Below, piece by piece: positions 10,172-18,770 of a DNA stretch of 64,000 bases. This DNA comes from an uncultured Eubacteriales bacterium (GTDB taxonomy: Bacteria > Bacillota > Clostridia > Lachnospirales > Lachnospiraceae): the NCBI GenBank assembly GCA_900315015.1, contig OMXJ01000002.1:62001-126000 (forward strand), read 5' to 3'. The translations under genes and the position numbers were made by a program. The notes under the pieces were generated by a model, which was given only the letters and a program-made list of their open reading frames with translations, did not search any database and was not told the DNA's origin. Within the stretch, counting starts at the first letter, position 1. The number at the start of each line of letters is the position of its first letter.

Positions 10172-12130
10172 TTACTCTAATTCGAAGGCTCCAGTATATA
10201 GCTGATAATACTGTCCCTTCATGTTGATGAGCTCTTCATGAGAACCTCTCTCAATTATTTTTCCATGATCTAGAACTATAATGACATCAGAATTCTTTAC
10301 AGTTGAAAGACGATGTGCTATTACAAATACTGTCCTTCCCTTCATAAGAGCATCCATTCCGCGTTGCACTATCTGCTCGGTACGGGTATCGATGGAAGAA
10401 GTCGCTTCATCCATTATCATAACAGGCGGATCTGAAACTGCTGCCCTTGCAATTGAAAGGAGCTGTCTTTGTCCCTGAGAAAGGTTTGCTGCATCATTAT
10501 AGAGCATTGTATCATAGCCATCAGGAAGACGGGTTATAAAATCATCCGCTCCGACCAGCTTTGCTGCCTTTATGCACTCTTCATCGCTAGCGTCAAGTTT
10601 ACCGTAGCGTATATTATCCATAACACTGCCCGTAAAAAGATGTGTATCCTGAAGCACAACGCCAAGAGATGTCCTGAGCGCTCCCTTCTTTATCTTATTG
10701 ATATTGATTCCGTCATATCTGATTTTTCCATCAGCGATATCATAAAATCTGTTAATCAGGTTGGTAATGGTGGTCTTTCCTGCACCGGTAGCACCTACAA
10801 AGGCTACTTTCTGTCCCGGTTTTGCATTTATTGTTATGTTGTGAAGAACTATCTTATCAGGATTATACCCAAAATCCACATCATCAAGTGTCACTGCTCC
10901 TGTAAGCTTTGTGTAGGTAATGCTTCCATCTGCTGAATGAGGATGCTTCCATGCCCACATTCCGGTCTTCTCTTTTGTTTCAACAATATTACCATTTTCT
11001 TCTTTGCAGTTAACTAAAGTAACATAACCCTCATCTGCCTCCGGCACCTCATCAAGCAGCTGAAAAATTCTAGAACAGCCTGCAAGACCCATTACAACGG
11101 CATTCACCTGGTTCGATACCTGTCCGACATTACCGCAGAACTGCTTGGTCATGTTAAGGAATGGAACAATAATGCTAATTCCAAGCGGAAGAGCACTTAT
11201 TGAAACATTAGGAACCTTTGCAATAAGCATAGCACTTCCTGTTATTGCTACAACAACGTAGAGAATATTACCTACATTATTGAGAATAGGTCCAAGTATA
11301 TTGGCGTTCTTATTAGCATTATTAGATACTTCACATAGCTTTTCATTTATCTGATCAAAGGCTCTTTCCGCATCTTCCTCATGATTAAACACCTTTATTA
11401 CCTTCTGTCCTGTCATCATCTCTTCAATGAAGGCTTCAGTTTTTGCTACCTGCTGTTGCTGCTGAATGAAAAATCTAGAAGACTTTCCACCGATTTTCTT
11501 TGTAATAAAAAGCATTATTGCAAGTCCTGTAACAACTACAATGGTAAGCCATAGACTATAATATATCATAATGCAGAAAACCGTAAAAACAACTATTCCT
11601 GCCTGTAAAAGCTGCGGAAAACTCTGAGAAATCATCTGTCTTAATGCATCAATATCATTTGTATAATAACTCATGATATCGCCATGTCCGTTGGTATCAA
11701 AGAACTTTACCGGAAGGTCCTGCATGCGCCCGAACATCTTCTTTCTCATCTTATCAAGTGTTCCCTGGGTTATTACCGCCATCAGCTGATTAAACACAAT
11801 GGCTGCTATGAGCGAGAGCACGTAGAGTGCCACTAATATCATAACATATTTAAATACATCGCTCTTAATATCTTCCCAGGAGCCGTTTTCCCAGTTAGAC
11901 TCGATAAGTCCGATAACATTCTGTGTAAAGACTGCCGGTATGGAAGATACGACCGCACTGAAAATAATCAAAAATATTACTAACGGCATCATCACCGGAT
12001 AAAAGGATCTAACCATTTTTATTACTCTTTTGGCAGTTCCTTTCTTTATGACTCCGCCCTTTCCTCTTCCCCTAGGGCCTTTCATGGCTTCTTTTTGAAC
12101 TTCATCTATATTTTTCTTATTATCTGCCAT
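10172..12130 (-). CDS. ABC-B exporter half-transporter, subunit with catalytic Walker B Glu and degenerate signature
   Basis: Fused membrane and ATPase protein of 652 residues: a charged N-terminus of about 45 residues, six helices, then an ABC domain with Walker A GATGAGKTT, Walker B MIMDEATSS and H-switch IAHRLST. Its signature reads LSQGQ instead of LSGGQ. The partner encoded immediately upstream has the opposite set of changes, so the two should form one heterodimer of the BmrCD/LmrCD/TM287-288 kind. The start at 12130 is chosen because GAAAGGAGG precedes it; a longer frame would overlap the upstream gene. The spacer is 13 nt. The substrate is unknown; drug or lipid export is usual for the family. 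Confidence 0.93.
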   Translation of the reverse strand: MADNKKNIDEVQKEAMKGPRGRGKGGVIKKGTAKRVIKMVRSFYPVMMPLVIFLIIFSAVVSSIPAVFTQNVIGLIESNWENGSWEDIKSDVFKYVMILVALYVLSLIAAIVFNQLMAVITQGTLDKMRKKMFGRMQDLPVKFFDTNGHGDIMSYYTNDIDALRQMISQSFPQLLQAGIVVFTVFCIMIYYSLWLTIVVVTGLAIMLFITKKIGGKSSRFFIQQQQQVAKTEAFIEEMMTGQKVIKVFNHEEDAERAFDQINEKLCEVSNNANKNANILGPILNNVGNILYVVVAITGSAMLIAKVPNVSISALPLGISIIVPFLNMTKQFCGNVGQVSNQVNAVVMGLAGCSRIFQLLDEVPEADEGYVTLVNCKEENGNIVETKEKTGMWAWKHPHSADGSITYTKLTGAVTLDDVDFGYNPDKIVLHNITINAKPGQKVAFVGATGAGKTTITNLINRFYDIADGKIRYDGININKIKKGALRTSLGVVLQDTHLFTGSVMDNIRYGKLDASDEECIKAAKLVGADDFITRLPDGYDTMLYNDAANLSQGQRQLLSIARAAVSDPPVMIMDEATSSIDTRTEQIVQRGMDALMKGRTVFVIAHRLSTVKNSDVIIVLDHGKIIERGSHEELINMKGQYYQLYTGAFELE

Positions 12131-12143
12131 TTGTTTCCTCCTT

Positions 12144-13880
12144 TCAATCCTTTTCCTGCTTGTTCTGAGAAATGTAGATTTCCTTATAGATAGCATTGCT
12201 TTCAATAAGTTCATTATGCGTTCCTATGGCATTTATCCTGCCATTATCTAGAACGATTATCTTATCTGCATTTTCGATTGAAGAAGTACGCTGCGCAATT
12301 ATAATCTTGGTTGTTTCAGGAAGAGATTCCTTCATTGCAGCCCTGATATAAGCATCTGTTTTTGTATCAACTGCACTTGTAGAATCATCCATTATAAGAA
12401 TCTTAGGCTTTTTAAGTATTGCTCTTGCTATGCAAAGTCTCTGCTTTTGTCCGCCTGATACATTAGTACCGCCCTGCTCGATATGGGTTTCATACTTATC
12501 AGGGAACTGCTCGATAAATTCATCTGCACATGAAAGCCTGCAGGCCTCTTTTATTTCCTCAATAGAAGCCTCCTTATTTCCCCAGCGGAGATTTTCTATA
12601 ATTGTTCCGCTAAAGAGAGTATTCTTTTGAAGAACTACAGAAACCGCATCACGAAGGGTCTTTATATCGTAATCCTTAACATCTCTTCCTCCTACCTTTA
12701 CACAGCCCTCAGTAGCATCGTAAAGCCTTGGTATAAGCTGAATAAGTGTAGATTTAGAAGAACCTGTACCACCTATGATTCCTATTGTCTCTCCTGATTT
12801 TATATGAAGGTCTATATCACTTAAGGCATTCTTCTTAGCCTTAGCAGAATATTTAAAGGAAACTTTTTCAAAATCTATGCTTCCATTATCAACGCTCATT
12901 ACCGGATTCTCTGGATTAGCAAGGGTAGGTTTTTCATCTATTACCTGCACTATTCTCTCGACAGCTTCGCGTGACATTGTAAGCATTACGAATACCATTG
13001 AAAACATCATAAGACTTGAGAGAATCATGAAGCTGTAGGTAAGAAGAGCTGAATACTGTCCTACATCAAGCTCTCTTCCATGAGTGCTCATTATGAGATA
13101 TGAACCAAAAGAAATAACAAATACCATTACCGCATAAAGGCAGAACTGCATCAGAGGACCGTTCCAGGCAAGAAGTCTTTCAACGCTTGTAAAGTCATTT
13201 TTTACTTCGCCTGAGGCCTTATTGAACTTTTCCTTTTCATACTCTTCCCTGTCAAAGGACTTAACTACCCTGATAGCCTTTACATTTTCTTCTACAGAGC
13301 TGTTAAGGGCATCATATTTCTTGAATATCCTTCTGAAAATAGGCATTGCCTTAAGTGCAATACCAAAGATTCCAAATCCCAATATCGGCACCACAACTAC
13401 AAAAATCCAGGCCATCTTTCCGCCAAGCTTAAAAGCCATAAAGAAAGCAAAAATGAGCATAAGAGGGCTTCTTACTGCAACTCTTATGAGCATCATGAAT
13501 GCCATCTGCACATTGGTAATATCAGTTGTAAGTCTTGTTACAAGAGAAGGCGTTGAAAATTTGTCGATATTTTCAAAAGAATAGTTCTGAATTGAATAGA
13601 ACATATCCTTTCTTAGATTTTTTGCAAAGCCGGTAGATGCCCTGGAACAGACTACGGCCGCAATAATTCCGAACGAAAGGGATAAAAGTGCCATCATGAC
13701 AAGGATAAGACCATCCTTAAGGACAAGATTCATTCCTGCGCCGTCCTTTATATTATTAACAAGGTTTGAAATTACAAACGGAATAAGACATTCCATTATT
13801 ACCTCTAACGTAACAAAAAAAGGCGATAACAGAGTATCACGTTTGTATTCACGGATGCTTTTTGCAAGCTTCTTATACAT
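12144..13880 (-). CDS. ABC-B exporter half-transporter, subunit with degenerate ATP site
   Basis: First gene of the exporter pair, 578 residues: six helices, then an ABC domain with Walker A GGTGSSKST and canonical signature VSGGQKQR. The catalytic positions are altered: the residue after the Walker B Asp is Asp, not Glu (LIMDDSTS), and the H-switch His is Gln (IAQRTSS). This is the usual pattern of the non-hydrolysing site in heterodimeric exporters. AAGGAGG lies 7 nt before the ATG, and a consensus promoter is about 95 nt upstream. Confidence 0.93.
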   Translation of the reverse strand: MYKKLAKSIREYKRDTLLSPFFVTLEVIMECLIPFVISNLVNNIKDGAGMNLVLKDGLILVMMALLSLSFGIIAAVVCSRASTGFAKNLRKDMFYSIQNYSFENIDKFSTPSLVTRLTTDITNVQMAFMMLIRVAVRSPLMLIFAFFMAFKLGGKMAWIFVVVVPILGFGIFGIALKAMPIFRRIFKKYDALNSSVEENVKAIRVVKSFDREEYEKEKFNKASGEVKNDFTSVERLLAWNGPLMQFCLYAVMVFVISFGSYLIMSTHGRELDVGQYSALLTYSFMILSSLMMFSMVFVMLTMSREAVERIVQVIDEKPTLANPENPVMSVDNGSIDFEKVSFKYSAKAKKNALSDIDLHIKSGETIGIIGGTGSSKSTLIQLIPRLYDATEGCVKVGGRDVKDYDIKTLRDAVSVVLQKNTLFSGTIIENLRWGNKEASIEEIKEACRLSCADEFIEQFPDKYETHIEQGGTNVSGGQKQRLCIARAILKKPKILIMDDSTSAVDTKTDAYIRAAMKESLPETTKIIIAQRTSSIENADKIIVLDNGRINAIGTHNELIESNAIYKEIYISQNKQEKD

Positions 13881-13973
13881 ATAATGCCTCCTTAATTTTT
13901 CACTTCATTTCTCTCTTCTTTTTCTTCTTTTTCTCTTTTTTCACTTCATTTTTTTCTAATGCACCAATCTATT

Positions 13974-14002
13974 ATTATAAGTAAGAATTCGTCTAATGTC
14001 AA
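13974..14002 (-). promoter_or_regulatory. Consensus promoter of the ABC exporter operon
   Basis: On the minus strand, TTGACA (14002-13997) and TATAAT (13979-13974) are separated by exactly 17 bp. Both boxes are perfect sigma-A consensus. The transcript leader is almost pure purine. Confidence 0.88.
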
Positions 14003-14113
14003 ATTGTTTTATAATTCGCGTATGTGTCAAGTATTACTTAATTTATCAGTTTTTCCAGCTGGAATTACACTTAAGAAAAATTTTAAATTTTAGTGCTTTA
14101 GCGTTTTAATACT

Positions 14114-14157
14114 TTAACGCGTTAATGTATTGACTTTTATTTTTTTTGTGCTATAAT
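14114..14157 (+). promoter_or_regulatory. tyrA promoter with 12-bp palindrome just upstream
   Basis: -35 TTGACT at 14130-14135 and -10 TATAAT at 14152-14157, spacer 16 bp. A perfect palindrome TTAACGCGTTAA at 14114-14125 ends 4 bp before the -35 box and is a candidate operator. Confidence 0.82.
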
Positions 14158-14189
14158 ACACACATATTTAAAGAAAACGAGGAAAAATA

Positions 14190-15314
14190 ATGGAAGAATA
14201 TGCGTTTATAGGTCTTGGACTTATCGGAGGATCGATAGCTAAAGCTATCAGAAAAGTTAATCCAAGTGCCAAAATCACAATTTTTGATCATCACGCAGGT
14301 GAAATCAATATAAATAAGATCGGAATTAAAAGCGGTGCAGAGCTTGCCTTAGAAGACGGAGTTGCAAATAAAGTCACCGGAAACATAAAGGATTTATCTA
14401 GTGCCGATTACATTTTCCTTTGCGCTCCTGTAATCAAAAACATTGAGTATTTAAAGGATTTAAAGCCTATTATAAAGGAATCAGTTATAATCACTGATGT
14501 CGGAAGCGTTAAAAATGAAATAGTTACTGCTGCTGAAGAGCTAGGCCTCTCCTCTGTTTTTGTAGGAGGACACCCTATGGCAGGTTCAGAAAAGACCGGC
14601 TATGCAAATTCCTCTGACAGATTACTTGAGAATGCTTATTACATCATTACGCCTTGTCATAATGGTGAATCAATTCGCAAGGCTCAACAGCTCAAGGAAT
14701 TAGTAGCTTCGATTCATGCACTTCCCGTAATTCTTGATTCTAAGTCTCATGATGGAACTGTCGCAACAATCAGCCATGTTCCTCATCTTGTAGCCTGTGC
14801 ACTTGTTGAGCTCGTTAAAAAGAACGACGATCAAAACGAAACTATGCGTACCCTGGCAGCAGGCGGCTTTAAGGATATCACAAGAATTGCAAGCTCCTCT
14901 CCTGCAATGTGGCGCGATATATGCCTTTCAAATTCAGAGGCTATTTCAAATTATCTTGGAGAACTTATCAATTCACTTTCAGAAATCAAGAATGCCGTTG
15001 ATGAAAAATCTCCTGAATATATCTCAGCGCTTTTCAATGATGCAGGCACCTACCGCAGCACCATTCCAAATTCGAAGGGACTTTTGAACCGCTACTACGA
15101 AATCTTTGTAGACCTTGCCGACGAGCCGGGAGCCATAGCTTCAATCGCTACTCTCCTTGCCGTAAATTCCATAAACATCAAGAACATAGGCATTGTTCAT
15201 AACCGTGAATTCGAGCAGGGCGTGCTCCGTATAGAGACCTATGACGAAGAAGCTGAAAAGAAGGCCATTACAATTCTAAGCGACCATGCATATAAAATTT
15301 ATCTTAGGCATTAA
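14190..15314 (+). CDS. tyrA: Prephenate dehydrogenase with C-terminal ACT domain
   Basis: Cytoplasmic enzyme of tyrosine biosynthesis that oxidatively decarboxylates prephenate to 4-hydroxyphenylpyruvate; 374 residues. The N-terminal NAD-binding motif GLGLIGGS is at residues 7-14, and the family segment GGHPMAGSEKTG (catalytic-domain His) is near residue 130. From about residue 300 an ACT domain (VDLADEPGAIASIATLLA..INIKNI) suggests feedback control by an aromatic amino acid. It stands alone, without other aroma-pathway genes nearby. GAGG lies 7 nt before the ATG. Confidence 0.93.
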   Translation: MEEYAFIGLGLIGGSIAKAIRKVNPSAKITIFDHHAGEININKIGIKSGAELALEDGVANKVTGNIKDLSSADYIFLCAPVIKNIEYLKDLKPIIKESVIITDVGSVKNEIVTAAEELGLSSVFVGGHPMAGSEKTGYANSSDRLLENAYYIITPCHNGESIRKAQQLKELVASIHALPVILDSKSHDGTVATISHVPHLVACALVELVKKNDDQNETMRTLAAGGFKDITRIASSSPAMWRDICLSNSEAISNYLGELINSLSEIKNAVDEKSPEYISALFNDAGTYRSTIPNSKGLLNRYYEIFVDLADEPGAIASIATLLAVNSINIKNIGIVHNREFEQGVLRIETYDEEAEKKAITILSDHAYKIYLRH

Positions 15315-15323
15315 GAAAGTGAA

Positions 15324-15362
15324 ACTCCGACGCATTTTACATGCACCGGAGTATTCTTTTGT
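15324..15362. terminator. Terminator after tyrA
   Basis: Stem ACTCCG (15324-15329) with CGGAGT (15347-15352), plus an inner GCA/TGC, followed by a T-rich run. It also lies 12 nt past the end of the converging gene. Confidence 0.8.
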
Positions 15363-15374
15363 TTCAATTAGCAA

Positions 15375-16460
15375 TTATTTATCTGAACCTAGCTTAAATA
15401 CCCTCTTTAGTCTCTCATCGCTCTTTAAAAGCATCTTTGCCTTTTCCCTATACTCTTCAAGGTGTAGATAGGTATATCTGAAAGGCTTGATGTTCGGAGC
15501 ATAATCAACAGCGTCAATGAACTCATTCACGTCTAAGTTAAGAGTCTCTACATAGTTCCAGAAACCTGTATCGGTAAAAATAGTATCTATTCTCTTGTAT
15601 CTATGATCCTGCACTAGAGCCATAAGATAAGATGCTATGCCTACCTGAATTCCATGTAGCTGCGGATGAGCTGAGTGCTGATCTAAGGCATGTGATATAA
15701 GATGCTCACTTCCGCTTGTCGGCGCACTTGAACCTGCAATTTCATTTGCTATTCCGCTCATAGCAAGCGAATCCAAGAGTTCTTTAAGGAAGCGTTCGTC
15801 ATGAATATCCTTAAACGGCGTTCTTACAAAGCTATTTACTGCCTTCTTAGAAATCATGGCTGCAACGTCATTTACATGGGCCTTGTCATGATCTTCTTCA
15901 AACTGCCAGTCATAAAGCGCTGTAATCTTAGCTACCATATCTCCTATTCCGGAATAAATAAATTTTTCAGGTGCTGAGCTTATTACATCAGTATCTACAA
16001 GTATTGCGTAAGCAACTGCTGCAGGAACTGACTTTCTTCTACCATTTATAAGGAGTGATGCACTTGCGCTTGAAAATCCATCAGAAGATGAGCTTGTTGG
16101 AACACTTATAAAAGGCTTAGTTAATAAAAAGCCGCAATACTTTGCTGCATCTATTACCTTTCCGCCGCCTATTCCTACAACTGCCATTGTTTTATTTGGC
16201 ATTGAGAAGGCAAGGTCTGTAATGTCTGACAGCTCTACCGTATCAAGCTCCTGATACTGAAGGACCTCTATTCCTTCCTCCTTAAGAGAATTCATTACAT
16301 CGCCGCCGAACATGTCAATAAGACCGTTACCAAATAAAATAACTACCTTAGTAAGCTCGGCCTCCCTAAGTACCTGACCGATATGCTTTAAAACACCCTT
16401 TTCCACCTTTAAAATTGCCGGTATGGCTATAGAAGTTTTTCCTAACACTATTTTATCCAC
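15375..16460 (-). CDS. Glycerol-1-phosphate dehydrogenase-like protein (EgsA/AraM family)
   Basis: 361 residues, iron-type alcohol dehydrogenase superfamily. Visible are the nucleotide loop VGIGGGKVIDAAKY, the family segment PTSSSSDGFSSASASL typical of the G1PDH/AraM group, and the metal ligands expected in GDMVAK (Asp), GSEHLISHALD (His) and LHGIQVG (His). Known members reduce dihydroxyacetone phosphate to sn-glycerol-1-phosphate, the archaeal-type lipid backbone; the product made here is inferred only. The start is a GTG with a poorly spaced AAAAAAGG. A promoter lies just upstream. Confidence 0.82.
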   Translation of the reverse strand: MDKIVLGKTSIAIPAILKVEKGVLKHIGQVLREAELTKVVILFGNGLIDMFGGDVMNSLKEEGIEVLQYQELDTVELSDITDLAFSMPNKTMAVVGIGGGKVIDAAKYCGFLLTKPFISVPTSSSSDGFSSASASLLINGRRKSVPAAVAYAILVDTDVISSAPEKFIYSGIGDMVAKITALYDWQFEEDHDKAHVNDVAAMISKKAVNSFVRTPFKDIHDERFLKELLDSLAMSGIANEIAGSSAPTSGSEHLISHALDQHSAHPQLHGIQVGIASYLMALVQDHRYKRIDTIFTDTGFWNYVETLNLDVNEFIDAVDYAPNIKPFRYTYLHLEEYREKAKMLLKSDERLKRVFKLGSDK

Positions 16461-16490
16461 CTTTTTTAATTTTTTTACTATTATCAGACA

Positions 16491-16519
16491 ATTGTACCAT
16501 TTTATTACATTATTTGCAA
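16491..16519 (-). promoter_or_regulatory. Promoter of the glycerol-1-phosphate dehydrogenase gene
   Basis: On the minus strand, TTGCAA (16519-16514) and TACAAT (16496-16491) are 17 bp apart. The site lies directly after the terminator of the preceding gene, so this gene is probably its own unit. Confidence 0.75.
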
Positions 16520-16522
16520 GAT

Positions 16523-16562
16523 AAAAAAAGCACTTTAAGTCATGGACTTAAAGTGCTTTTTT
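16523..16562. terminator. Strong bidirectional terminator
   Basis: AAAAAAGCACTTTAAGTC pairs perfectly with its complement around a 3-4 nt loop, giving about 18 pairs with A and T runs at the ends. It ends the gene at 16588-16959. Confidence 0.92.
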
Positions 16563-16587
16563 CATTTATTTATGCAGATTGTAGGTA

Positions 16588-16959
16588 TTATAATCCGAGC
16601 ATCTCAAGCTCCTGTGTTGTTGAAACAACAAGCTTTTCTGCCTTCTTGGCATTTGCTCCTACCCTGCCGCTCCAACCGGCAATGCTTTTTGTGATCTCAT
16701 CAATAATTGTAGTAGGCGCAAGATTAGCTACTCCAGCCTTCGCATTCTTAGAAACCTGGAATTTATTATTATTTACATCTAATATCCAGACCTGATTTCT
16801 ATCATCTATAGCTGGAAATACAATGACATTTGAAAAACCATGCTTTACTAATTCTGGCTTTCCTGCCGTAAAATTTTTGTCTTTGATGGCATCATAAAAA
16901 CTTACTATATCCTCATATACATTTTTGGTCTTCACATACTTAATCTTATATCCAAGCAT
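16588..16959 (-). CDS. Small hypothetical protein
   Basis: 123 residues, soluble, not recognised. The first two thirds mix beta-prone stretches (SNVIVFPAIDDRNQVWILDVNNNKFQV), followed by a helical Lys/Ala-rich C-terminus. No signal peptide or cysteines. TTGGAGG lies 6 nt before the ATG, and terminators flank it on both sides, so it is a single-gene unit. The composition is like its neighbours and looks like a real expressed gene. Confidence 0.7.
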   Translation of the reverse strand: MLGYKIKYVKTKNVYEDIVSFYDAIKDKNFTAGKPELVKHGFSNVIVFPAIDDRNQVWILDVNNNKFQVSKNAKAGVANLAPTTIIDEITKSIAGWSGRVGANAKKAEKLVVSTTQELEMLGL

Positions 16960-17122
16960 AGCGTACCTCCAAAATTATTACCATTTAATAAATTTATTAT
17001 TGCTTTTTTAATCACCTTTTCTACTAATTGTAAAACAACAATTAAATAATAATACAAAAAGACTATTTTTTCAACACCTAATTTTGAATTTTATATCACA
17101 AAATCAGCACTTGACAAAATAA

Positions 17123-17172
17123 AAAATAGTGTTCTCACGCTATTTTACAGCATCAGAACACTATTTTCATTT
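17123..17172. terminator. Terminator after the SGNH hydrolase gene
   Basis: Perfect 13-bp stem AAAATAGTGTTCT (17123-17135) with AGAACACTATTTT (17155-17167). T-rich sequence follows in both directions. Confidence 0.88.
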
Positions 17173-17250
17173 TTCTTCACTTTTTTATTTTTGTTTAATA
17201 TTACTATTTAATCGATAAATTTCTCAGGTTAGCTGTACAAAATCACCAAA

Positions 17251-18696
17251 TCATTCACACACACCGATATCAAGTAGAACAAATTCTTTTTCCTCATCGC
17301 CCTCTTTCATCTTTATTTCTACTGTATGCTCTTTTTTTGCTACATCATTAAGTACCAGCTCCGTCGCTACATTTCCCCAGCCATCAGCGCTATAGCCTTC
17401 AAGATTACATTTATGCTTCCCGTCAATGATCACCTCTGCTGCGCCGTAATTCTCATTCTTATACTGTCTATAAGCTATAAGAAGCTTACTGAAATCACCC
17501 GTAAAAGTCATCGGTTCATTACCTGTCTTTTCATGAACATAGCCTTCTTTGTAGGTAACGCAGTCTATGTCTTTTCTTTCAAAGGAACCGTTTTCTATTT
17601 CTGCTAGCTCAATATTCTTAATACCGCTATAATAGAAGCCATACTTCCATTTTTCCGGAAGCTCTGGAATTTCTTCCTCCGGCTTTTCTCCTATTCTCTC
17701 CGCTGCTTTATCAAAATAGTATTTGATAAAATCAGCAATGAGAGCATGGCCTACATTATTAGGATGAGCTTCATCAGATGCATAATCTCCACTAAAATTC
17801 ATTCTTCCGGCTTCGATTTCAGGTGTTATGGCATCCTTTACACTTATCATTCCTACATCATAATGCTCTCCTATTTCCTTCATGTGATCCTGGGCGCTGT
17901 AGCCATTCTCAAGAACTGTAAATATTAGTATTACTGCAGGATGTTTTTCTCTTGAAAGGGTCTTTCTCACGAGACTTTCATACATTACCTTGCTCTGCGG
18001 ATCTGTGCCATCATTTACTGCAAATTCAATAAATACAATATCAGGCTCTAAGCTCTCACCTGACTCTGTATCCTCAAAAAGCAACTGCTTCGTGCTTCTT
18101 AAAAGCCCTAGTGTAGAAGGAGTTCCAGGAATTCCTGCATTTACATAATTTACCCCTGAGGCAGAATTATTCTTTGCAAATACTTCATCAAGCCACGCGC
18201 TTGATACGCCTGCATAGCACAGCTCGCTCTTAGTCGCATTCATTCCCTGCGTAATAGAGCCTCCAAGATAGGACACAGTAATCTTCTCTCCATTATTTAT
18301 TTTATCAAAAACTCTCTGAAGTCTTGCTGTATTTCCTATTGATACAAGAGAGCGCTTTACCATCTCGCTGTCTGTAACTGAGCCATCTAGTTCTATGTCT
18401 ATATTAGCTGCAGGAACTTTCAGGCTATCTTCTGCGGCTGCATTTCCTTCAGTACTAGAGTCCGCATTACCTTCTATGCTTCCTTCGGTATTACCATAAG
18501 CATCGGCTCCGGCATTTTCAGAGTTATTATCTGCTGCATTATCTTTAGCTGAATCTGTATTTTCTTCTGAATCTACACTGCTCTCTGCAGGCTCTCCTTT
18601 ATTACCTGCATTACTGCAGCCTGTCTGAAATATCATCATCCCAGCCACTACACAGGCTAAAACCTTCTTCATATTACCTGATTTTCCCTTTTTCAT
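17251..18696 (-). CDS. SGNH/GDSL hydrolase lipoprotein
   Basis: Exported esterase-type enzyme, 481 residues. The signal peptide ends in lipobox FQTGC (Cys27), followed by an Asn/Ser/Glu/Gly-rich linker to about residue 95. SGNH blocks: LGGSITQ with nucleophile Ser147, the Gly block NAGIPGTPS, the Asn block FAVND near residue 228, and DEAHPN with Asp308 and His311. The C-terminal 140 residues look like a beta-sandwich accessory domain. It probably removes acyl groups from carbohydrates at the cell surface, as related enzymes do. It is followed by no other gene before a terminator and sits next to a GH13 lipoprotein. Confidence 0.85.
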   Translation of the reverse strand: MKKGKSGNMKKVLACVVAGMMIFQTGCSNAGNKGEPAESSVDSEENTDSAKDNAADNNSENAGADAYGNTEGSIEGNADSSTEGNAAAEDSLKVPAANIDIELDGSVTDSEMVKRSLVSIGNTARLQRVFDKINNGEKITVSYLGGSITQGMNATKSELCYAGVSSAWLDEVFAKNNSASGVNYVNAGIPGTPSTLGLLRSTKQLLFEDTESGESLEPDIVFIEFAVNDGTDPQSKVMYESLVRKTLSREKHPAVILIFTVLENGYSAQDHMKEIGEHYDVGMISVKDAITPEIEAGRMNFSGDYASDEAHPNNVGHALIADFIKYYFDKAAERIGEKPEEEIPELPEKWKYGFYYSGIKNIELAEIENGSFERKDIDCVTYKEGYVHEKTGNEPMTFTGDFSKLLIAYRQYKNENYGAAEVIIDGKHKCNLEGYSADGWGNVATELVLNDVAKKEHTVEIKMKEGDEEKEFVLLDIGVCE

Positions 18697-18770
18697 CCTT
18701 ATCTCCCTTTATTAATCTAATTCCACATTATAAATTCCAATATCTTAAAGTCTCTAACCTCGCTCCAAAA

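Noticed and set aside
10469-10936. Plus-strand frame of 155 codons inside the ABC exporter gene
   Set aside because: It lies antisense to conserved ATPase motifs and has no ribosome binding site.
12131-12214. Longer N-terminus for the second exporter subunit
   Set aside because: It would overlap the upstream gene and skip a well-placed GAAAGGAGG before the ATG at 12130.
13881-14189. Riboswitch or T-box upstream of tyrA
   Set aside because: The tyrA promoter lies only about 30 nt before the ATG, leaving no room for a leader structure.
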